Shown: positions 34,667 through 51,909 of the stretch, piece by piece
Layout: every line of letters begins with the position of its first letter
Position numbering within the stretch: the stretch's first letter is position 1
Source: Raphanus sativus
Lineage: Eukaryota; Streptophyta; Magnoliopsida; Brassicales; Brassicaceae
DNA length: 64,000 nt
Direction of reading: 5' to 3'
Assembly (NCBI RefSeq): GCF_000801105.2
Contig: NC_079517.1
Coordinates: forward strand, 9,796,001 to 9,860,000
The notes under the pieces: generated by a model
Seen by the model: the letters and a program-made list of their open reading frames with translations, nothing else
Database searches by the model: none
Told to the model about the DNA's origin: nothing
Position numbers and translations under genes: made by a program

Positions 34667-37600
34667 GTTGGCATATCAGCATATGAGAGGATTACATAGT
34701 TTGTCCTCACTAAAATTACTGACATGCTTAAGGCTACCAAAATTGATCGGAATGACCAGTAATTTACAGTAGTAAAGATTTGAAAGAAAATCTAAAAAAA
34801 AGATATTTACGAAATCTTGATGAAGCTTAAAAATATAATAAAAACTAAAGTTTCATTTATAATTTTATCAACAAATTGTTTTTGTGAAACACACTGATCG
34901 CAGTATGTAGGATATTGTTTTGTTTGAACTCTGAATCACCCTAAAATTCATAACTAGGACAAATTATTTCTATCTTTACATTTTTGTAATATATAGAAGA
35001 GTTGGATGTTCTCTTAAAAGAAAAAAATGGATGTACCAGTCTTGGAATGTCCATATCAAAAGGATTATTTTCTGATGGTTAACAAAGAAAGACTCTTCAG
35101 GAGAAGAACAGACGTTCAAAACCTAACGTCTCAAAACTCTATCCAAACCATTTCGATGTGGACGTTTCAGGTTTCATCAAACTCATTATCATTTCCTTTT
35201 TCTTTTGTCTTTGAAAAACAAATATAGATATTCAAATAATATATATGGTTTCCTATAACTGGTAACCAGTTCTTGACTTGTAAGATCTCGTTTACATTGG
35301 TGGGCATTAGCAGTTTTTAGTGGTAGAGAGGTTGTACCTACGATTCATTTCGAAGACTTATTAACAGTCTTCCAAAGTCTTTAATAGGCCCATTATGTTT
35401 CTGTACTTCCAGCCCATAGAATCTCCAGACCGAGTCTGCATGTCGGTCTGCATAGAGAGTTTTCCTCGACTTATTTTCGTTCGCTTGGTGTAACAATCAA
35501 CGGAGAAGATTCATAAAATATTTTGATATTTGTACTAGGGGGTTTAGATGGGTACTAGGGGTTTTAGATGGATATATTTTGATATTTGTGCTATATATAT
35601 ATATATGCATACGTATATGTATAAGTAATGGGTACTACGGGTTTTAGATGGATATTTGTATCGGGTATAATGTACTGTAAGGGAGAGTTGGATCGAGATT
35701 TGGACTCATTATACAATAGTTGTTCTCTTTCTATTTGGTGTAGGGCGAAATCCTTTGTAACCCTATTAATGGGTTTTATGGTTGGTTTTATAGCTAGTCT
35801 TGGGAGAGGAAGTGATATGCTTTAAGTTATAATGCTCATTAATGGCGGAATTAATGGCATATGATATGATGATCGGAGATGCATAATGTATATTGACCAT
35901 GGTACACAAAGATGACCAAGTAATTAATTGATGAGAATGACAAATATAATGTTGGGCAGGTATGTGGTCAGACTGGTGAGATCAAGGTAAGGAAGATATC
36001 TGAAGATGATTTTGCAGAGTTGGTGCCTTCTTAAGATGCATGTTTAGTGATCAGGTGAGACTGAGAGGCAGGGAAATGTGGGGGTTTTGGTGTTAAGGTT
36101 TGTTCTAAAGTTTGATCACTGGGTTTCTTTTAATAAAATGGTGCAGTTGGTTTATTTGAATGTTTATTTGTGTATGCTCCTACATAAATAGAGGGGTTGT
36201 TCCTCAAAAAGGGAGAGAGAACAAATAAAAGAAAGAAAGGACACAAGAATTAGGTAAAAACTCATACACTAAAGGCTATCAGTTGAAAGAGAATTTGATC
36301 CCCCACCTCTTTCAGTCCAACACATATCAATAAATACTTTCAAACAGAAAGAAGCTATGCTGATCTAGTGACAAAACTCCTAACCTACCCATCACACACT
36401 TGGACATCAATGGATCTTCAGGAGCAAAAACCTTCATCCCCAGGGTCTAATGACCTTGTTCTTTCATGTGAGACCATGGTTCAAAACCATTCTACGCTTG
36501 AGACTGATTGTCAGTCTACTCCTGAAAGATGCCCCTCATTCCCTCAGCGAGTGGTTTCAATCCCTTACTCACCGACTACTCCACCTATATAAGCAATCAT
36601 CCTCAACTACTGAAAGAATTATCCGCACAAGACAAACCGACAAAATCGTCTCTAACACTAACTATATAATATGTTTTGGTGTTACTTGAGGCAATATTCC
36701 TAATCAGGCGAATCTCCTAACTAGCAACTTTTGAGTTTTTGCTCACTAAACTAGCATTCATTAGTACTGTAGGTAAAAATATATAAAAGCAAATAAATAT
36801 TAAAATGATTAAATCCAAAATATCTTTTTCAAAAATATATTTTCGGAATATTATTTTTCAACTTTTTAAAAAAAATTGGGGAAAACATTACTGATTAAAT
36901 TACATATTTCCTAAATATTTTGTCTTTTTGAATATTAAAAATAATTATATGAAATTATTGAATATATAACATTTTATGAGTTTTACTTATATGCATATTT
37001 ATGTAAAATTATTGAATATATAACAGTTTTCTAAAAAAAATTTAAAAAATTAAATATGTATAATATGTTTATAAATTTTAAGTATCAACTTTAAGAAGAT
37101 CTTCCCGAAACTTTAGTTAAAAGTTGTACATATTCAAAAATATCTTAGTAAATATACATATAATTCAAATTTAGTAAGGTATACATAAATATATATTCAT
37201 GAGATATTCCTAAATACAGATTAAAAATTCTTTTAGATAGTTTTTCTAAATTTTATGAAAATATTATACATATTTATCAATATCTTTCTAAATTTTAAGA
37301 AGATATTAGACATATTCAGTAATATTTTCCTAAATATGCATATTATTGAAATTTACGAAGATATCATACACATTAAAGAAGTTTCCTAAATATTTTTTAA
37401 GAAAATAATTTCCAAAAGGTTTTCAATTTTAAATAAAAATAAAATTTGAAAAATAAAATTTGAAAATAGTTTGATAAAAATCCGTAAATTGTTTATTAAA
37501 ATACACAATTTTAATTTAATATTTATTTATGTATTATATATATATATTGATATAATTGTTATCTATCTCTTTAGTAAAACCTAAGTTGGTCATTGCACTA

Positions 37601-39028
37601 GTTTGAGAACCAAAACAATGTATATGATTATTTAAAGTCATTTCTCTAATATATCATCATATCATTTATTTCACAAAACTTATACTACCTTTAAGAGCAT
37701 TTTCAATAAATTTTATTTTTACCTTTATAATAGCTTACATGTATAATTATTTATTCTAACCAACTATTTTTTTCTATAATAAAAATTACTATTTTTCTCT
37801 TTCTAACTGAAAATTTTTAACCTAGTTGAATCCAGAAGACTTGAAAGTCCGCGGATGAACTTGTTATCTAGGGCATTCAAATAGATTCTAAAGGATGGAC
37901 ACATATTCACGTCAAGTGAATAGATCAATATGACTTAGTTTCGTATGGCAAAAATATCAAATTAGAAATGTGTTTGCGTCCTAAACTCATTCACTACCAC
38001 TTGACCATAAGAACTAGTCTGCTATATTTCTTCGATTTATAAAAGAAGAAATATCATTTTTTATTTTTTTATTTACTTTATACTGAGAGTATTATTTTAT
38101 AGAAATACGTTAGAATATATCCCATTTTAGTGATTTTTTATTATAGAAGAAAAAATCACAAAATATATGGAAAATAGTTTATGATAATATCTCTGCATTA
38201 TCACTTAGGACGTTTTTGTCAAAACCCTTGGAATCGAGCTAATGTTACTGGAGATGGAGAGCACGTGGTGAGGGATGATGGGTTGGACAGAAAATCACAA
38301 GAAAGCAAAAGTGCTAACTATTGAAACACAAAATGACAAGCCCATAATAGTAACGTGCTGTCTTCACGGGTCACCTCTAGCATGCTCACTGTCAATCAAA
38401 ACCTAACTTTATATTTTCTTTACTAATTTCTTTTTGTCTTATAACTGTTTCTTGATATCAAATTTAATAGATTACATTCAAATTATAAATAAACGGATTA
38501 GTTCATATTAGGTATGTAATAGACATTACTAAAGCTTCTATTACATCTGCGATAGGAGATTCTATAACACGTCGAGGAAATGACTTCAGTCTCATTTCAA
38601 ACCAAATCTCACCCTGAGATCTGTAACATATTCTAGATGAACCCTACTTGGAAATCTTAAACACCTCAGTTTAAATTAAGATAAAGAAAAAGGGTATAAA
38701 TTGAAGAATGTAGCATGGTACTTGTGTTTATAAAATAATAGTGGTTGCATATAAATCTACTCTCAAGTAAGGAAGTGGAGTAACGAAAATATTCCATCTG
38801 AATTATAGACTGGTTTTAAAATCATACTAGAAAACAAAAAGTACATTCCAACAGAATTTGTAGCGTATATAAAGTAATTATAACCAAGAAAAAAAAAAGT
38901 AAAAATAAACAAGTTTTTTTTTTTTTTTTATCTCTCCGATCACAAACATAAAGGAGAACCAATCTAAATTCCAAAAGGGTTTAGTTGATTTTATCTTCTT
39001 TTTTCATCACCTGGCCTAATTAACAGCT
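34667..39028. other. Gene-poor stretch with unassigned repeats
   Basis: No gene is supported. A 66-codon frame at 35027-35227 (starting MDVPVLECPYQKDYF) has no domain I recognise. GGCCCA and GCCCAT motifs at about 35386-35415 look promoter-like but have no downstream gene. Local repeats of gggttttagatggatat occur at about 35540-35660. A TATA-like acataaatag at about 36181 and a 74-codon frame at 36368-36592 may be remnants of an LTR element. From 36720 to 38210 the DNA is extremely AT-rich. In Arabidopsis I recall genes (about At1g65910-65920) between the orthologues of the flanking genes; they are not visible here. Confidence 0.4.
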
Positions 39029-41588
39029 ATGATGTCTTCATCGCCTTTGTGTTCTTGGCCTCTGGTACTGTTGTTAGTATTGTTGTGCATGGTGGCCAAA
39101 GAATCAAACGGAGCTTCCAACAATGTAAAAGTGGGAAGCATTTCAAAGGTAGAAGATGCTGATAATTTCCATATATATTATGGACAAACCTTCAAAGTCA
39201 TCAAGAATGCTATTGATGGCAAGAGTTATCTCCTTATTCAGGTTCTTGCATTTTCTCATCATATTGTCTTTCTTTTTGTTGCCAAATGTATCATTTGTGA
39301 CTGAAAAGAAAAAGTAATATCTGTAGAACACTTCTAGAATGGCGGTTCGGACAAAGTATTGTACTTCCAGGATAAAGTCATATGTGATTCCACTTCTTAA
39401 CTACTCAGTAGACACTCAATCTTCTCAAGGTATGCTTTGTTATTTTCCCCTGCTTTCTTTCCTCTGTTTAAAATGGCCCTGCCTTTTAAGATTTCTCCTT
39501 TTTTCCTATTCAGGAGGCATTCCGGTTTCTTTCTTCGAGGCAAGCAGTTTTTTTCTAGCTAATTAATAGATCTGGTTTGTGTTAAATCAACGACTTTAGG
39601 ATCACGCTATAGGATGGGCCAAAAATGTAATTTTGTAAGGATGTTAAGAAAAACAAATGTTATGGTTATATCCGCAGCTACTTGGATTACTCGGGAGCTT
39701 GAAGGGAGTAACATCGGACGCCGTAGCTTCACCGTGTGTTCTGAAACTGCTTGAGGCAGGGGAAGTAATTAAGTTTGAAAAAGGTGCAGAAGAGGTGTCT
39801 CAATTTGCAGCGCACTTCATCAGTGATACTGATCAACTTCAGACATGCAATTTTGCAAACTTTTTTCCACTCAGCGAAGGCACACCTCTTCAGGTGCCTA
39901 ATTATTAATATCTTTGCACAAATCTATATCTAACCAAAAGTGAAACTTTTCACATTTTGATTTGAAATTATGCTGGCTTTGTATTCTTGATTTAGCGAGC
40001 CGAGTGGATCAAATTCCTTGGTGCTTTTGCCAATCTTGAAACTAAAGCCAATCAAGTCTATGATGCGGTTAGTCTTAATCCTCTTTCTTTTCCATTTATG
40101 CCTATCACCAATCTTTGTTGTCTATAAAGTTTGTTATGGAGCCTTCCAGGTCAAAGCAAGCTATACTTGCTTGTCTCAAATGGCAGCTAAAAGGAGGACA
40201 TCCTTCAAACCCATTGTAGCCTGGATGGAGTACGATAATAATGTATGGAATCTTCTTTAGTATGTTGAGGTTCTAAGAATTTTTTATCTCTCACACAAAT
40301 GATTCATCAGTATGGTTAGAGTGGGGTAGGATATATTACATTAAGAGTTTTTGTAATTTTACTTTTTATCATCGGTTTTGATGTTTTCCATTTTTATATT
40401 ATGTTTGAGTGTTTTCTTTGTTCTACTAAGTTATATCCCTATATTAGTATTTTATATGACTAATAAAGAAAGCAACTTCCAAAAAATTAATTTCAATCTC
40501 CAAGATAGCTTTGTTAAGAAGAAGTTATAGTGTAAATCTTCTATAAAACTGGGGGTCCATGCCTTATTTACATCCAAAATCGTTTCTAAGAAAAATTAGG
40601 AGTCAGTGTTTCAAGAATTATGGGTCATTTTTTCTTTTTGGTCATGTTTCTTAAAAATTCAAAGATGAATGTGTATTTATGGTTTTATACTAACAGCAAT
40701 TGCATTTCATCTTGAAGGGAGGTGTTTGGTGTTTTACAAAGGAGCCACATAAGCTAAAGGTATGCAGTTCAGCTTTCGGCACTTTCAGTTCTTCTTTTGA
40801 AAATCTGGAAACATCTTTGAAACTGAACATTATGCACACACAATCAAAACAGTTTGTAGAAGATGCGGGTGGCGAGAATATTGACAAATCTATAAACAAG
40901 ATCACTTATAATGTCTCTGATCCTGATGATTTGGAAGCACTCCATGCCATTTTATGCGTAAGCGTGTCTGCTATTTTTTTCTAATCACCAGAGAAACTCT
41001 TTTTCTTTGACTAGAAAAATTATATATTCAACAGACTGTAGATGCGGTGATCGATGAAACGATATCGACCTACCCTCAGAATTACACACAGAAAACATTC
41101 TTGGATAACATAAGCCTGGAGGATAACTCATGTTTTGCGTTTAATCAGAGCATCTGGAGATATGACAAAAGAGTTAGACAGGGAACAACTCTTGGTAAGA
41201 AAGTCTTATACATTGTTTAGTTTCTATAGATTTTAGCTGAAACTGTGTGTGTGTTTTCATAATGAAAAGACTGGCATGACGGAGCAATATCACAACCAAA
41301 CCTTGTACTTGCTGACATGATTGAAGCCTTGTTTCCAACTGGAAACTATACAACCTCCTATTTCAGAAACATTGCCAAGGTAACGAAGGTCTTGAATCCA
41401 TATATGTAGGAATGACCTAATTTGAATTCAAAGGAATGTTATTTTAATTGTTTTGGCTTTTAGGTTGCATAATTTCTTACCCTCATAATTAAATATGGCA
41501 GGGCGAAGGAGTAATAGACATTAGTCCGGATATGTGTGATAGAGACGCATCATTGCCGTTAGTTCCTACCATTCCAGCTTGCGGATGA
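39029..41588 (+). CDS. Conserved secreted plant protein, At1g65900-like
   Basis: Eleven exons: 39029-39241, 39327-39429, 39514-39539, 39678-39893, 39996-40067, 40150-40242, 40718-40759, 40853-40957, 41035-41194, 41270-41379 and 41502-41588. They join to 1227 nt, or 408 aa, with no stop. The N-terminus [20 protein letters not shown] followed by MVAKESNGA is a clear signal peptide. The body includes [60 protein letters not shown] and [19 protein letters not shown]. The order of blocks resembles a periplasmic-binding-protein-like fold, and I recall the family as plant proteins of unknown function (At1g65900). Intron 3 begins GC (GAG|GCAAGC at 39540) and ends AG, a GC-AG intron; without it the reading frame stops. 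Exon 3 is only 26 nt. The biochemical role is unknown. Confidence 0.82.
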
Positions 41589-42299
41589 TACTTTATACCT
41601 TCACGGTTCTCTGATCTTCCCCCTCCCTGAAACGTAGAACATCTTATTCGATTACATTTTTAGCGATTTCAAACTTTTCTAAGATTTCTGATATAACAAT
41701 ATTGATAAACTACGTTTATTCATGGCCAGTTTTAATTCCTTATGTAATCACACGTGAAATATGTTGTATCTTACGGAAACAACACACAATATTTTAAGGG
41801 TCTTCACTTAAGTTTGGTTATGTTACTTATGTATAAACATGGTCTGCATCTACTTTTGACAACAAGGCCAAGTAATTGTTAAAGTTTGGTTTATGTTAGA
41901 GACAAATTTGGTTCGCTTATTTCAAACAACTTTTAACGACAACATAGTCCTTGTTTATGTTGTAAAGATTATTTTGCCATTGTTGATCATCTGGTTTTGA
42001 TTATGTTGCATTTCCAAGTTAGTCTTGGTTCCCAAGTTAAAACCTCCTTTATATTCCTATATATATATATACTTTTAATTTATGGAATTAGACACACTAA
42101 TTTCTTCTTTTTCATTTATTACTTATAATACAAAAATATTCATTTACTTTAGACAATTCTCGCTCTAAATTCAAATTCATCAAATTATGTAGTAAATTTG
42201 CGTCAAAATTAAATTTCATAGAATCAATGAAGTAAAATTGTGCTATTCAATCTTTATATCCCATGTTATATGAAACAGATCGGGTCGTCAACTTTCAAA
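41589..42299. other. Intergenic between convergent genes
   Basis: 3' UTRs of the secreted-protein gene and the ARK gene plus AT-rich spacer. No other feature was seen. Confidence 0.4.
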
Positions 42300-46948
<4,649 letters not shown>

Positions 46949-47490
46949 CTCTCTCTCTCTCCCCCTCTACGCCATTAATTGTCTTTGAGTATGAAAATAT
47001 TTATACAAATATATCTTTGAAGATGTCAATCAAGCATGTCGTGTGGTCAATGTGTGAACGTTATTTACACGACTACTAGTCTCTTTTCTTTTTGTTTCAA
47101 GGTATTTTCGTTGAACGTACACGACTACTCTCTACATAACTTTCTTGGTCTTCTTGTTTGTATTTGAAATACTATTGACTATGGAGTTTACCTAGCAGGT
47201 AAAACCACTCTTCAGTTCGTTCTTGTGTATCAACCAAACAAACCCAACTTTTTTTTTGAACATAAATAAAAGCTAGAAAATCCATAAAATTAAGCTATTC
47301 GGGCCGACAAAAGAACAAGTATACGGAACACAGACGTTTGTAAGTACTCCCTCTGTTTCCCTGAAAAAAAATGTTTACTACAATATTCAGGTATATAAAA
47401 ATACAATGAATATTTACAATCAAATTTATTTTTTTGATTATATTATACGCTTTTTAATAGTTATTAATTAATAGTATTTAATCAGTTCAA
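46949..47490. promoter_or_regulatory. ARK promoter region and start of a MITE
   Basis: A CT/GA-rich leader (46950-46970) and a TATAAATA on the minus strand (46998-47005), about 50 bp from the ATG, define the core promoter. At 47345 a tactccctctgtttcc MITE-type end begins. Confidence 0.5.
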
Positions 47491-47491
47491 A

Positions 47492-48145
47492 TATTTTTAG
47501 TTAATTTTCTTAGAATATATAAAATACTAGGTGTTTTCCTGCACTATGTGCAGTAAAAATATTTAAATTTAAATTAATTTTAATAGATAAATTTAATCTA
47601 TATTTAAAAATAAATTTTTATTAATATTGTAGATTTTATTTTTCTTATAAATATTTTAATATAAATTTAATTTAATTAAACATAAAATTAAGATAAATAT
47701 AATTTTATGTATTTTAAATTATATTCAAAAATATGCAAGTATATATTTAGAATTATAATCTTAGATAAATTTTTATATCTGTTTATTTTAATTAAATATA
47801 TTAAATAAATAATTTTATGTATTTTAAATTATATTCAAAAATATGCATGTATATATTTAGAATTATAATCTTAGATAAATTTTTATATCTGTTTATTTTA
47901 ATTAAATATATTAAATAAAATTGTATAAATTGAATAATTATCAAAAATAAAATTAAACAGTATTTATAAAATTTGTAGATATATAGGAAAATAATGATTC
48001 TACGATTAAAATTTTATAATTTCCTAAAAATTGTATACAGTTTTGAAAATTTTAGTAATAAAATTTTATAATTTAAAAATACAGAACTAATTGATATTTC
48101 GAAATATGTATTTTTAGTTAATTTTCTTAGAATATATAAAATACT
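47492..48145. mobile_element. Helitron-type insertion flanked by a 37-bp direct duplication
   Basis: On the minus strand the insertion ends in hairpin CTGCAC-N3-GTGCAG (47539-47553) plus GAAAACAC and CTAG (47527-47530), the same tail family as 33104-33129. The 37 bp immediately left (47492-47528) recur exactly at 48109-48145, on the other side of about 580 bp of AT-rich DNA. Inside, 47701-47810 and 47811-47920 are a 110-bp tandem duplication with one mismatch seen. Helitrons normally make no target duplication, so the flank repeat needs another explanation. Confidence 0.6.
47701..47920. repeat. 110-bp tandem duplication (two copies)
   Basis: Both copies begin aattttatgtattttaaatt and differ at one noticed base (atgcaagt versus atgcatgt). 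Confidence 0.9.
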
Positions 48146-48638
48146 TCCTCTTATTTTTAGAAAGGAGGAAAGGAAGTATACGTTAAAGATGAAAATTTTC
48201 TAATTTTGTAAGACCAATGAAGATTAAAGATGAGAAGGAAAGAGGTTCGAAGAATCGGACAACAACTACCATGAGGATTTCATGATCAACAAATGTTGAA
48301 ACTTAGTATCGGTTAATAAAATAAATCTAGGCCATATAGGCAATGGCTATTGGACCAGAAATTATGTTGTCAAACTATGAACTTAATATAATTAACATTA
48401 AATGTCTGATCTGGTCCGCAAATCTAGGACATCTTAACAATTTGTCCACTCCTACTGGCCTACATACAACCCTTGATAAAGATAAATCCATAAAAAAAAC
48501 CACAAGATGTTATCCCATACAACCGTGGAGTGTCCATAAAATTCATTTATTGTTTGTATCGTTCACATGCCTTTGTAACTGAACGATACAAAACTCTCGT
48601 TCTATTGACACTAAAAACCATGCATATTACGTAAAGAC

Positions 48639-49428
48639 TTATTCTTAGGTTCACCCCTAGAGTGAACCTAAAGGTTCACCCAACCAATAGGAATCACCCA
48701 TTTCACAATTGATATCTTTTAAAAAAGGAAACAAAATATTATCAAGTTATATTATATTTTTAAAATAAAAAATGTTAAAAATAAATAAAAGTAGTAATAT
48801 ATGCAACAAAAAAAAATTAAAATATTTTAAATCCGTCGTCAAAACGTTAAAAACAATAAATCTTAAAAATACCAAACCCTTAATCCTAAAAAAAGTTTAG
48901 GGATTAAGATTAAGGTTTTAGTATTTTTAAGATTTATTGTTTTAGTGTTTAGTTTTTTTAGTTAAAATTTAGGATTATCCAAGTATTTATGATTTACCTA
49001 AGGGTTTAGGGTTTAGAGTTTAGGGTTTAGTATTTCGATGATGGCATTAAAAAATATCTAATTTTTTTTGCATATACTAGAGTTTAGGGTTTAGAGTTTA
49101 AGATTATACAAGAGTTTAGCATATACCCAAGGGTTTAGCGTATACCCAAGGGTTTAGGGTATACTTAACGGTTTAGGGTTTATGATTTAGGGTTTAGGGT
49201 TTATGATTTAGGGTTTAGAGTTTATTTTTTTCGAAGATGTTAAAAATATATTTTTAAATCATTTTTAACTACTATTATTTTTATTTTTTCATTTTATTTA
49301 TTTTAAAAAACATAATATAACTTGACAATATTTTGTTTCCTTTTTTAAAAGATATCAATTGTGAAATGAGTGATTTCTATTGGTTGAGTGAACCTCTAGG
49401 TTCACTCTAGGGGTGAACCCAAGAATAA
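48639..49428. mobile_element. Foldback element with about 115-bp terminal inverted repeats and telomere-like core
   Basis: The left end reads ttattcttaggttcacccct and the right end, reverse complemented, reads ttattcttgggttcacccct. The match continues inward for over 100 bp (through ttcacaattgatatctttt and aaaggaaacaaaatatt) at about 90% identity. The core, at about 48890-49230, contains degenerate ggtttagggtttagag units on both strands. No transposase is present and no certain target duplication was seen, so the superfamily is open. Total length is 790 bp. Confidence 0.75.
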
Positions 49429-50443
49429 CTCTTACATAAAATGTGTTTGCGACAATTCGTCCGTGGACCCCGACTCGCATTCTTAAAGAGCATCGATCCT
49501 AATTCCTCGAATGTGAGTTTTCACTGACTCCTCCATATAAATTATCGATGTGCTTGACATTCTTTAAACCCAAGATTTCACCTTTTAATAACTTTTTCAA
49601 GAGGACAAAATGTCACTAATAGACCTACAGATGAAATTATCATGTAACTTAATTATATTTTCGTAATTTTATGATAATAAAACCTTAACAGTCATTCTAT
49701 TAAAAACAGATAGAATTTTTTTAAAATAAACTTTAGCTCATGATTTCCTTAATACAGGCAAGTCATATTATTTTGCATTTTCTGGATTAGAAAACACTAA
49801 AAACAATTATAGTGAACTATTTTATCATAAGTTGCTAGAGGAAGAAAGTTGACCAAAAAAGAATGTTATTGTCTTTTTTATTTGTACATGATCCTTGACT
49901 CCATGCCGGATTAGAGTGAGCATTTGGTTTTTGGTTTGGTTCTCATTCGGTTCTTTTGACTTTTTGGTTTTTATGGTTACAGATTTAGGATCCGTTCGAG
50001 TATTTAAAAAATTTGGTTTGACTATTTTGCTTTTTGGTTCGAATTGGATAACAAAGTTAAAAACCGCCTAATATCCAAGATAATTTAGATCTCATTCGGT
50101 TATGGTTTTTAGGTTAATTCGGGTAAAAAAAGTAAAAGAAAATGGAGTTTTCTGGATTTAAATATCATATTTCTAGCTAGATTAAAAATTTAGATAATTT
50201 GGATAATTTAATTGTTTTGGATAAAACATATTCTGGTTAAAAGTATATCAATTATATTATAGAAATTTGGGTAATCATTCAGTTGACTTTGGTTCGATTT
50301 TATTTTTTGTTTTAAAAATATAGGACCGATCGAAAAATTGATAGGATTCAAACTCAAATTGAACCTCATTTTACAGTCGGTTGGTTTTATAGCTCCAGAT
50401 TAAAATATTTTTATGGATAGTTTGGTTTATAATTAGTATTTTT

Positions 50444-50446
<3 letters not shown>

Positions 50447-50522
<76 letters not shown>
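50447..50522. repeat. (TC)38 microsatellite at the 5' end of the retroposon
   Basis: About 76 bp of perfect TC units directly abut the left target duplication. Confidence 0.95.
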
Positions 50523-50525
<3 letters not shown>

Positions 50526-51006
50526 ATATATAATTATATATGCATAGTTGTATATCATAAAGAAGAAAAAAACGGTCCCATTTCTCTCTCTGACGCGCTT
50601 ACCAAGACAGTCGTGTTTCTTCGACGCCGGTAGAGCGAGAGCTCGCCGGCGTCGCCTCTACTCAATCTTGCTCATTGTTTCTATTGCTACAAGTCAAAGC
50701 TCTCGTTCTATCATTTATTCTGCCTTTACTCAATCATTTATTCTGGATCTGGAAATTTCAAAACTAGAGAAGACCTTCGTGGTCTTTGCTCGGGTTTTGG
50801 AGACCACCGGACCTGCATCTTTCACCGGGGACTCCTGGAAACGCGGTACAAATACCACCTCTCCCCACCTCGACCCACGGAAGGGATGGCCCTCTCTCTG
50901 CAACAGACCTGCAACTCGCTCTGCTTGCACAAATGGCGCCTCACTTCACCTCCTTCCCTTCACTGAGTTTAACCTTCCACTGTGCTTTAGATCTGAGAAG
51001 AGTCCC

Positions 51007-51909
51007 ATGGATTTCTTTGGATCTGAGCTACTCTCAGATAAAGCTCAAATCTCAGACTTTAAGAACGCCTCAAGCCACCGCAGCTCTTCAACTTCATGTT
51101 ACAAACGGGATTCCGTATCTCTTTCCGGTTGCTGCTTAATCCCTAACTTTTCGATCTTCACAGCCCCCTCTCCTCCATCTTGCGCCACCACCCTTCATCC
51201 CGCCGACGAGGTGTGCCCTAATTTCGCCGCACGCACACTGCGCAAGCTCAGATCTGTTGAACGTGATGCTGACATCAGCCCTTCCACTTCCTCTATATGG
51301 GCCAGGCCCAAGTCATTTTCAAAAGGTGTCAGTCCTTTCTCTATCTTTCAAAATATTAATTTGAAGATGAGGTCCAAGCCCAGAAGTTATCTTTTGCTTT
51401 TGGTTATAGTTAATAGTTTTTCAATGAGTCTCGATGGATTCACCGAACCTTTGATCCAAACTATTGTGAACGCAACGTTATATCCTTCAATTCAGAAGCG
51501 ATCTTTATTTTTGTGGGTGCCAGTGGATTCACCAGTACCACCATCTAAGACCTTCTCCATGAGAAGAGTCGTCCCTCCTGCTACAAAGCAGATGAAGTTG
51601 TCAAAATCTCTAACCGTTTTGTTATCTTGTGGAGCGGTCTGTACGGGGCCTGAAGATGCAACGGATTTCGTTTCGACGATATTCCGAGGTGTGGATTGTC
51701 TATCAACGTCACGATTCAAAGTGACTAAGTTTCAACTTTCCGGCTTTGCCGTGAACTTTACTTCGACGCATTTGAGTCTTACTCAGAATTCGCTGTCAAT
51801 TTATCCAAGAGGTTTCTCTACTTTTATCTTTTATGTTATATTGTTGTCGCTTTGTACTGTTAGTGGAGCCATGATTACTTCTTCTTCAAAGTGTAGCCCG
51901 AATGTTTAA
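51007..51909 (+). CDS. Long open frame of unknown function within the retroposon
   Basis: The frame is open without a stop from 50548 to 51909 (453 codons), but it opens at a TTG. The first in-frame ATG is at 51007, giving about 300 aa (MDFFGSELLSDKAQISDFKN...). The sequence is rich in Ser and hydrophobics and matches no family I recognise. Hydrophobic stretches occur (YLLLLVIVNSFSMSL, and FSTFIFYVILLSLCTVSGAM near the end). The stop lies 30 bp before the A-tract, as it would in a transcript with a short 3' UTR. It may be a chance frame in a relatively GC-rich, young insert, or a retroposed coding sequence. Both remain possible. Confidence 0.3.
   Translation: MDFFGSELLSDKAQISDFKNASSHRSSSTSCYKRDSVSLSGCCLIPNFSIFTAPSPPSCATTLHPADEVCPNFAARTLRKLRSVERDADISPSTSSIWARPKSFSKGVSPFSIFQNINLKMRSKPRSYLLLLVIVNSFSMSLDGFTEPLIQTIVNATLYPSIQKRSLFLWVPVDSPVPPSKTFSMRRVVPPATKQMKLSKSLTVLLSCGAVCTGPEDATDFVSTIFRGVDCLSTSRFKVTKFQLSGFAVNFTSTHLSLTQNSLSIYPRGFSTFIFYVILLSLCTVSGAMITSSSKCSPNV

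Noticed and set aside
35027..35227. 66-codon frame as a gene
   Set aside because: No recognisable domain, no splice partners or downstream exons found; listed only within the intergenic note.
50786..51139. Alternative 117-codon frame in the retroposon
   Set aside because: Shorter than and overlapping the main frame, no similarity, same GC-rich insert.
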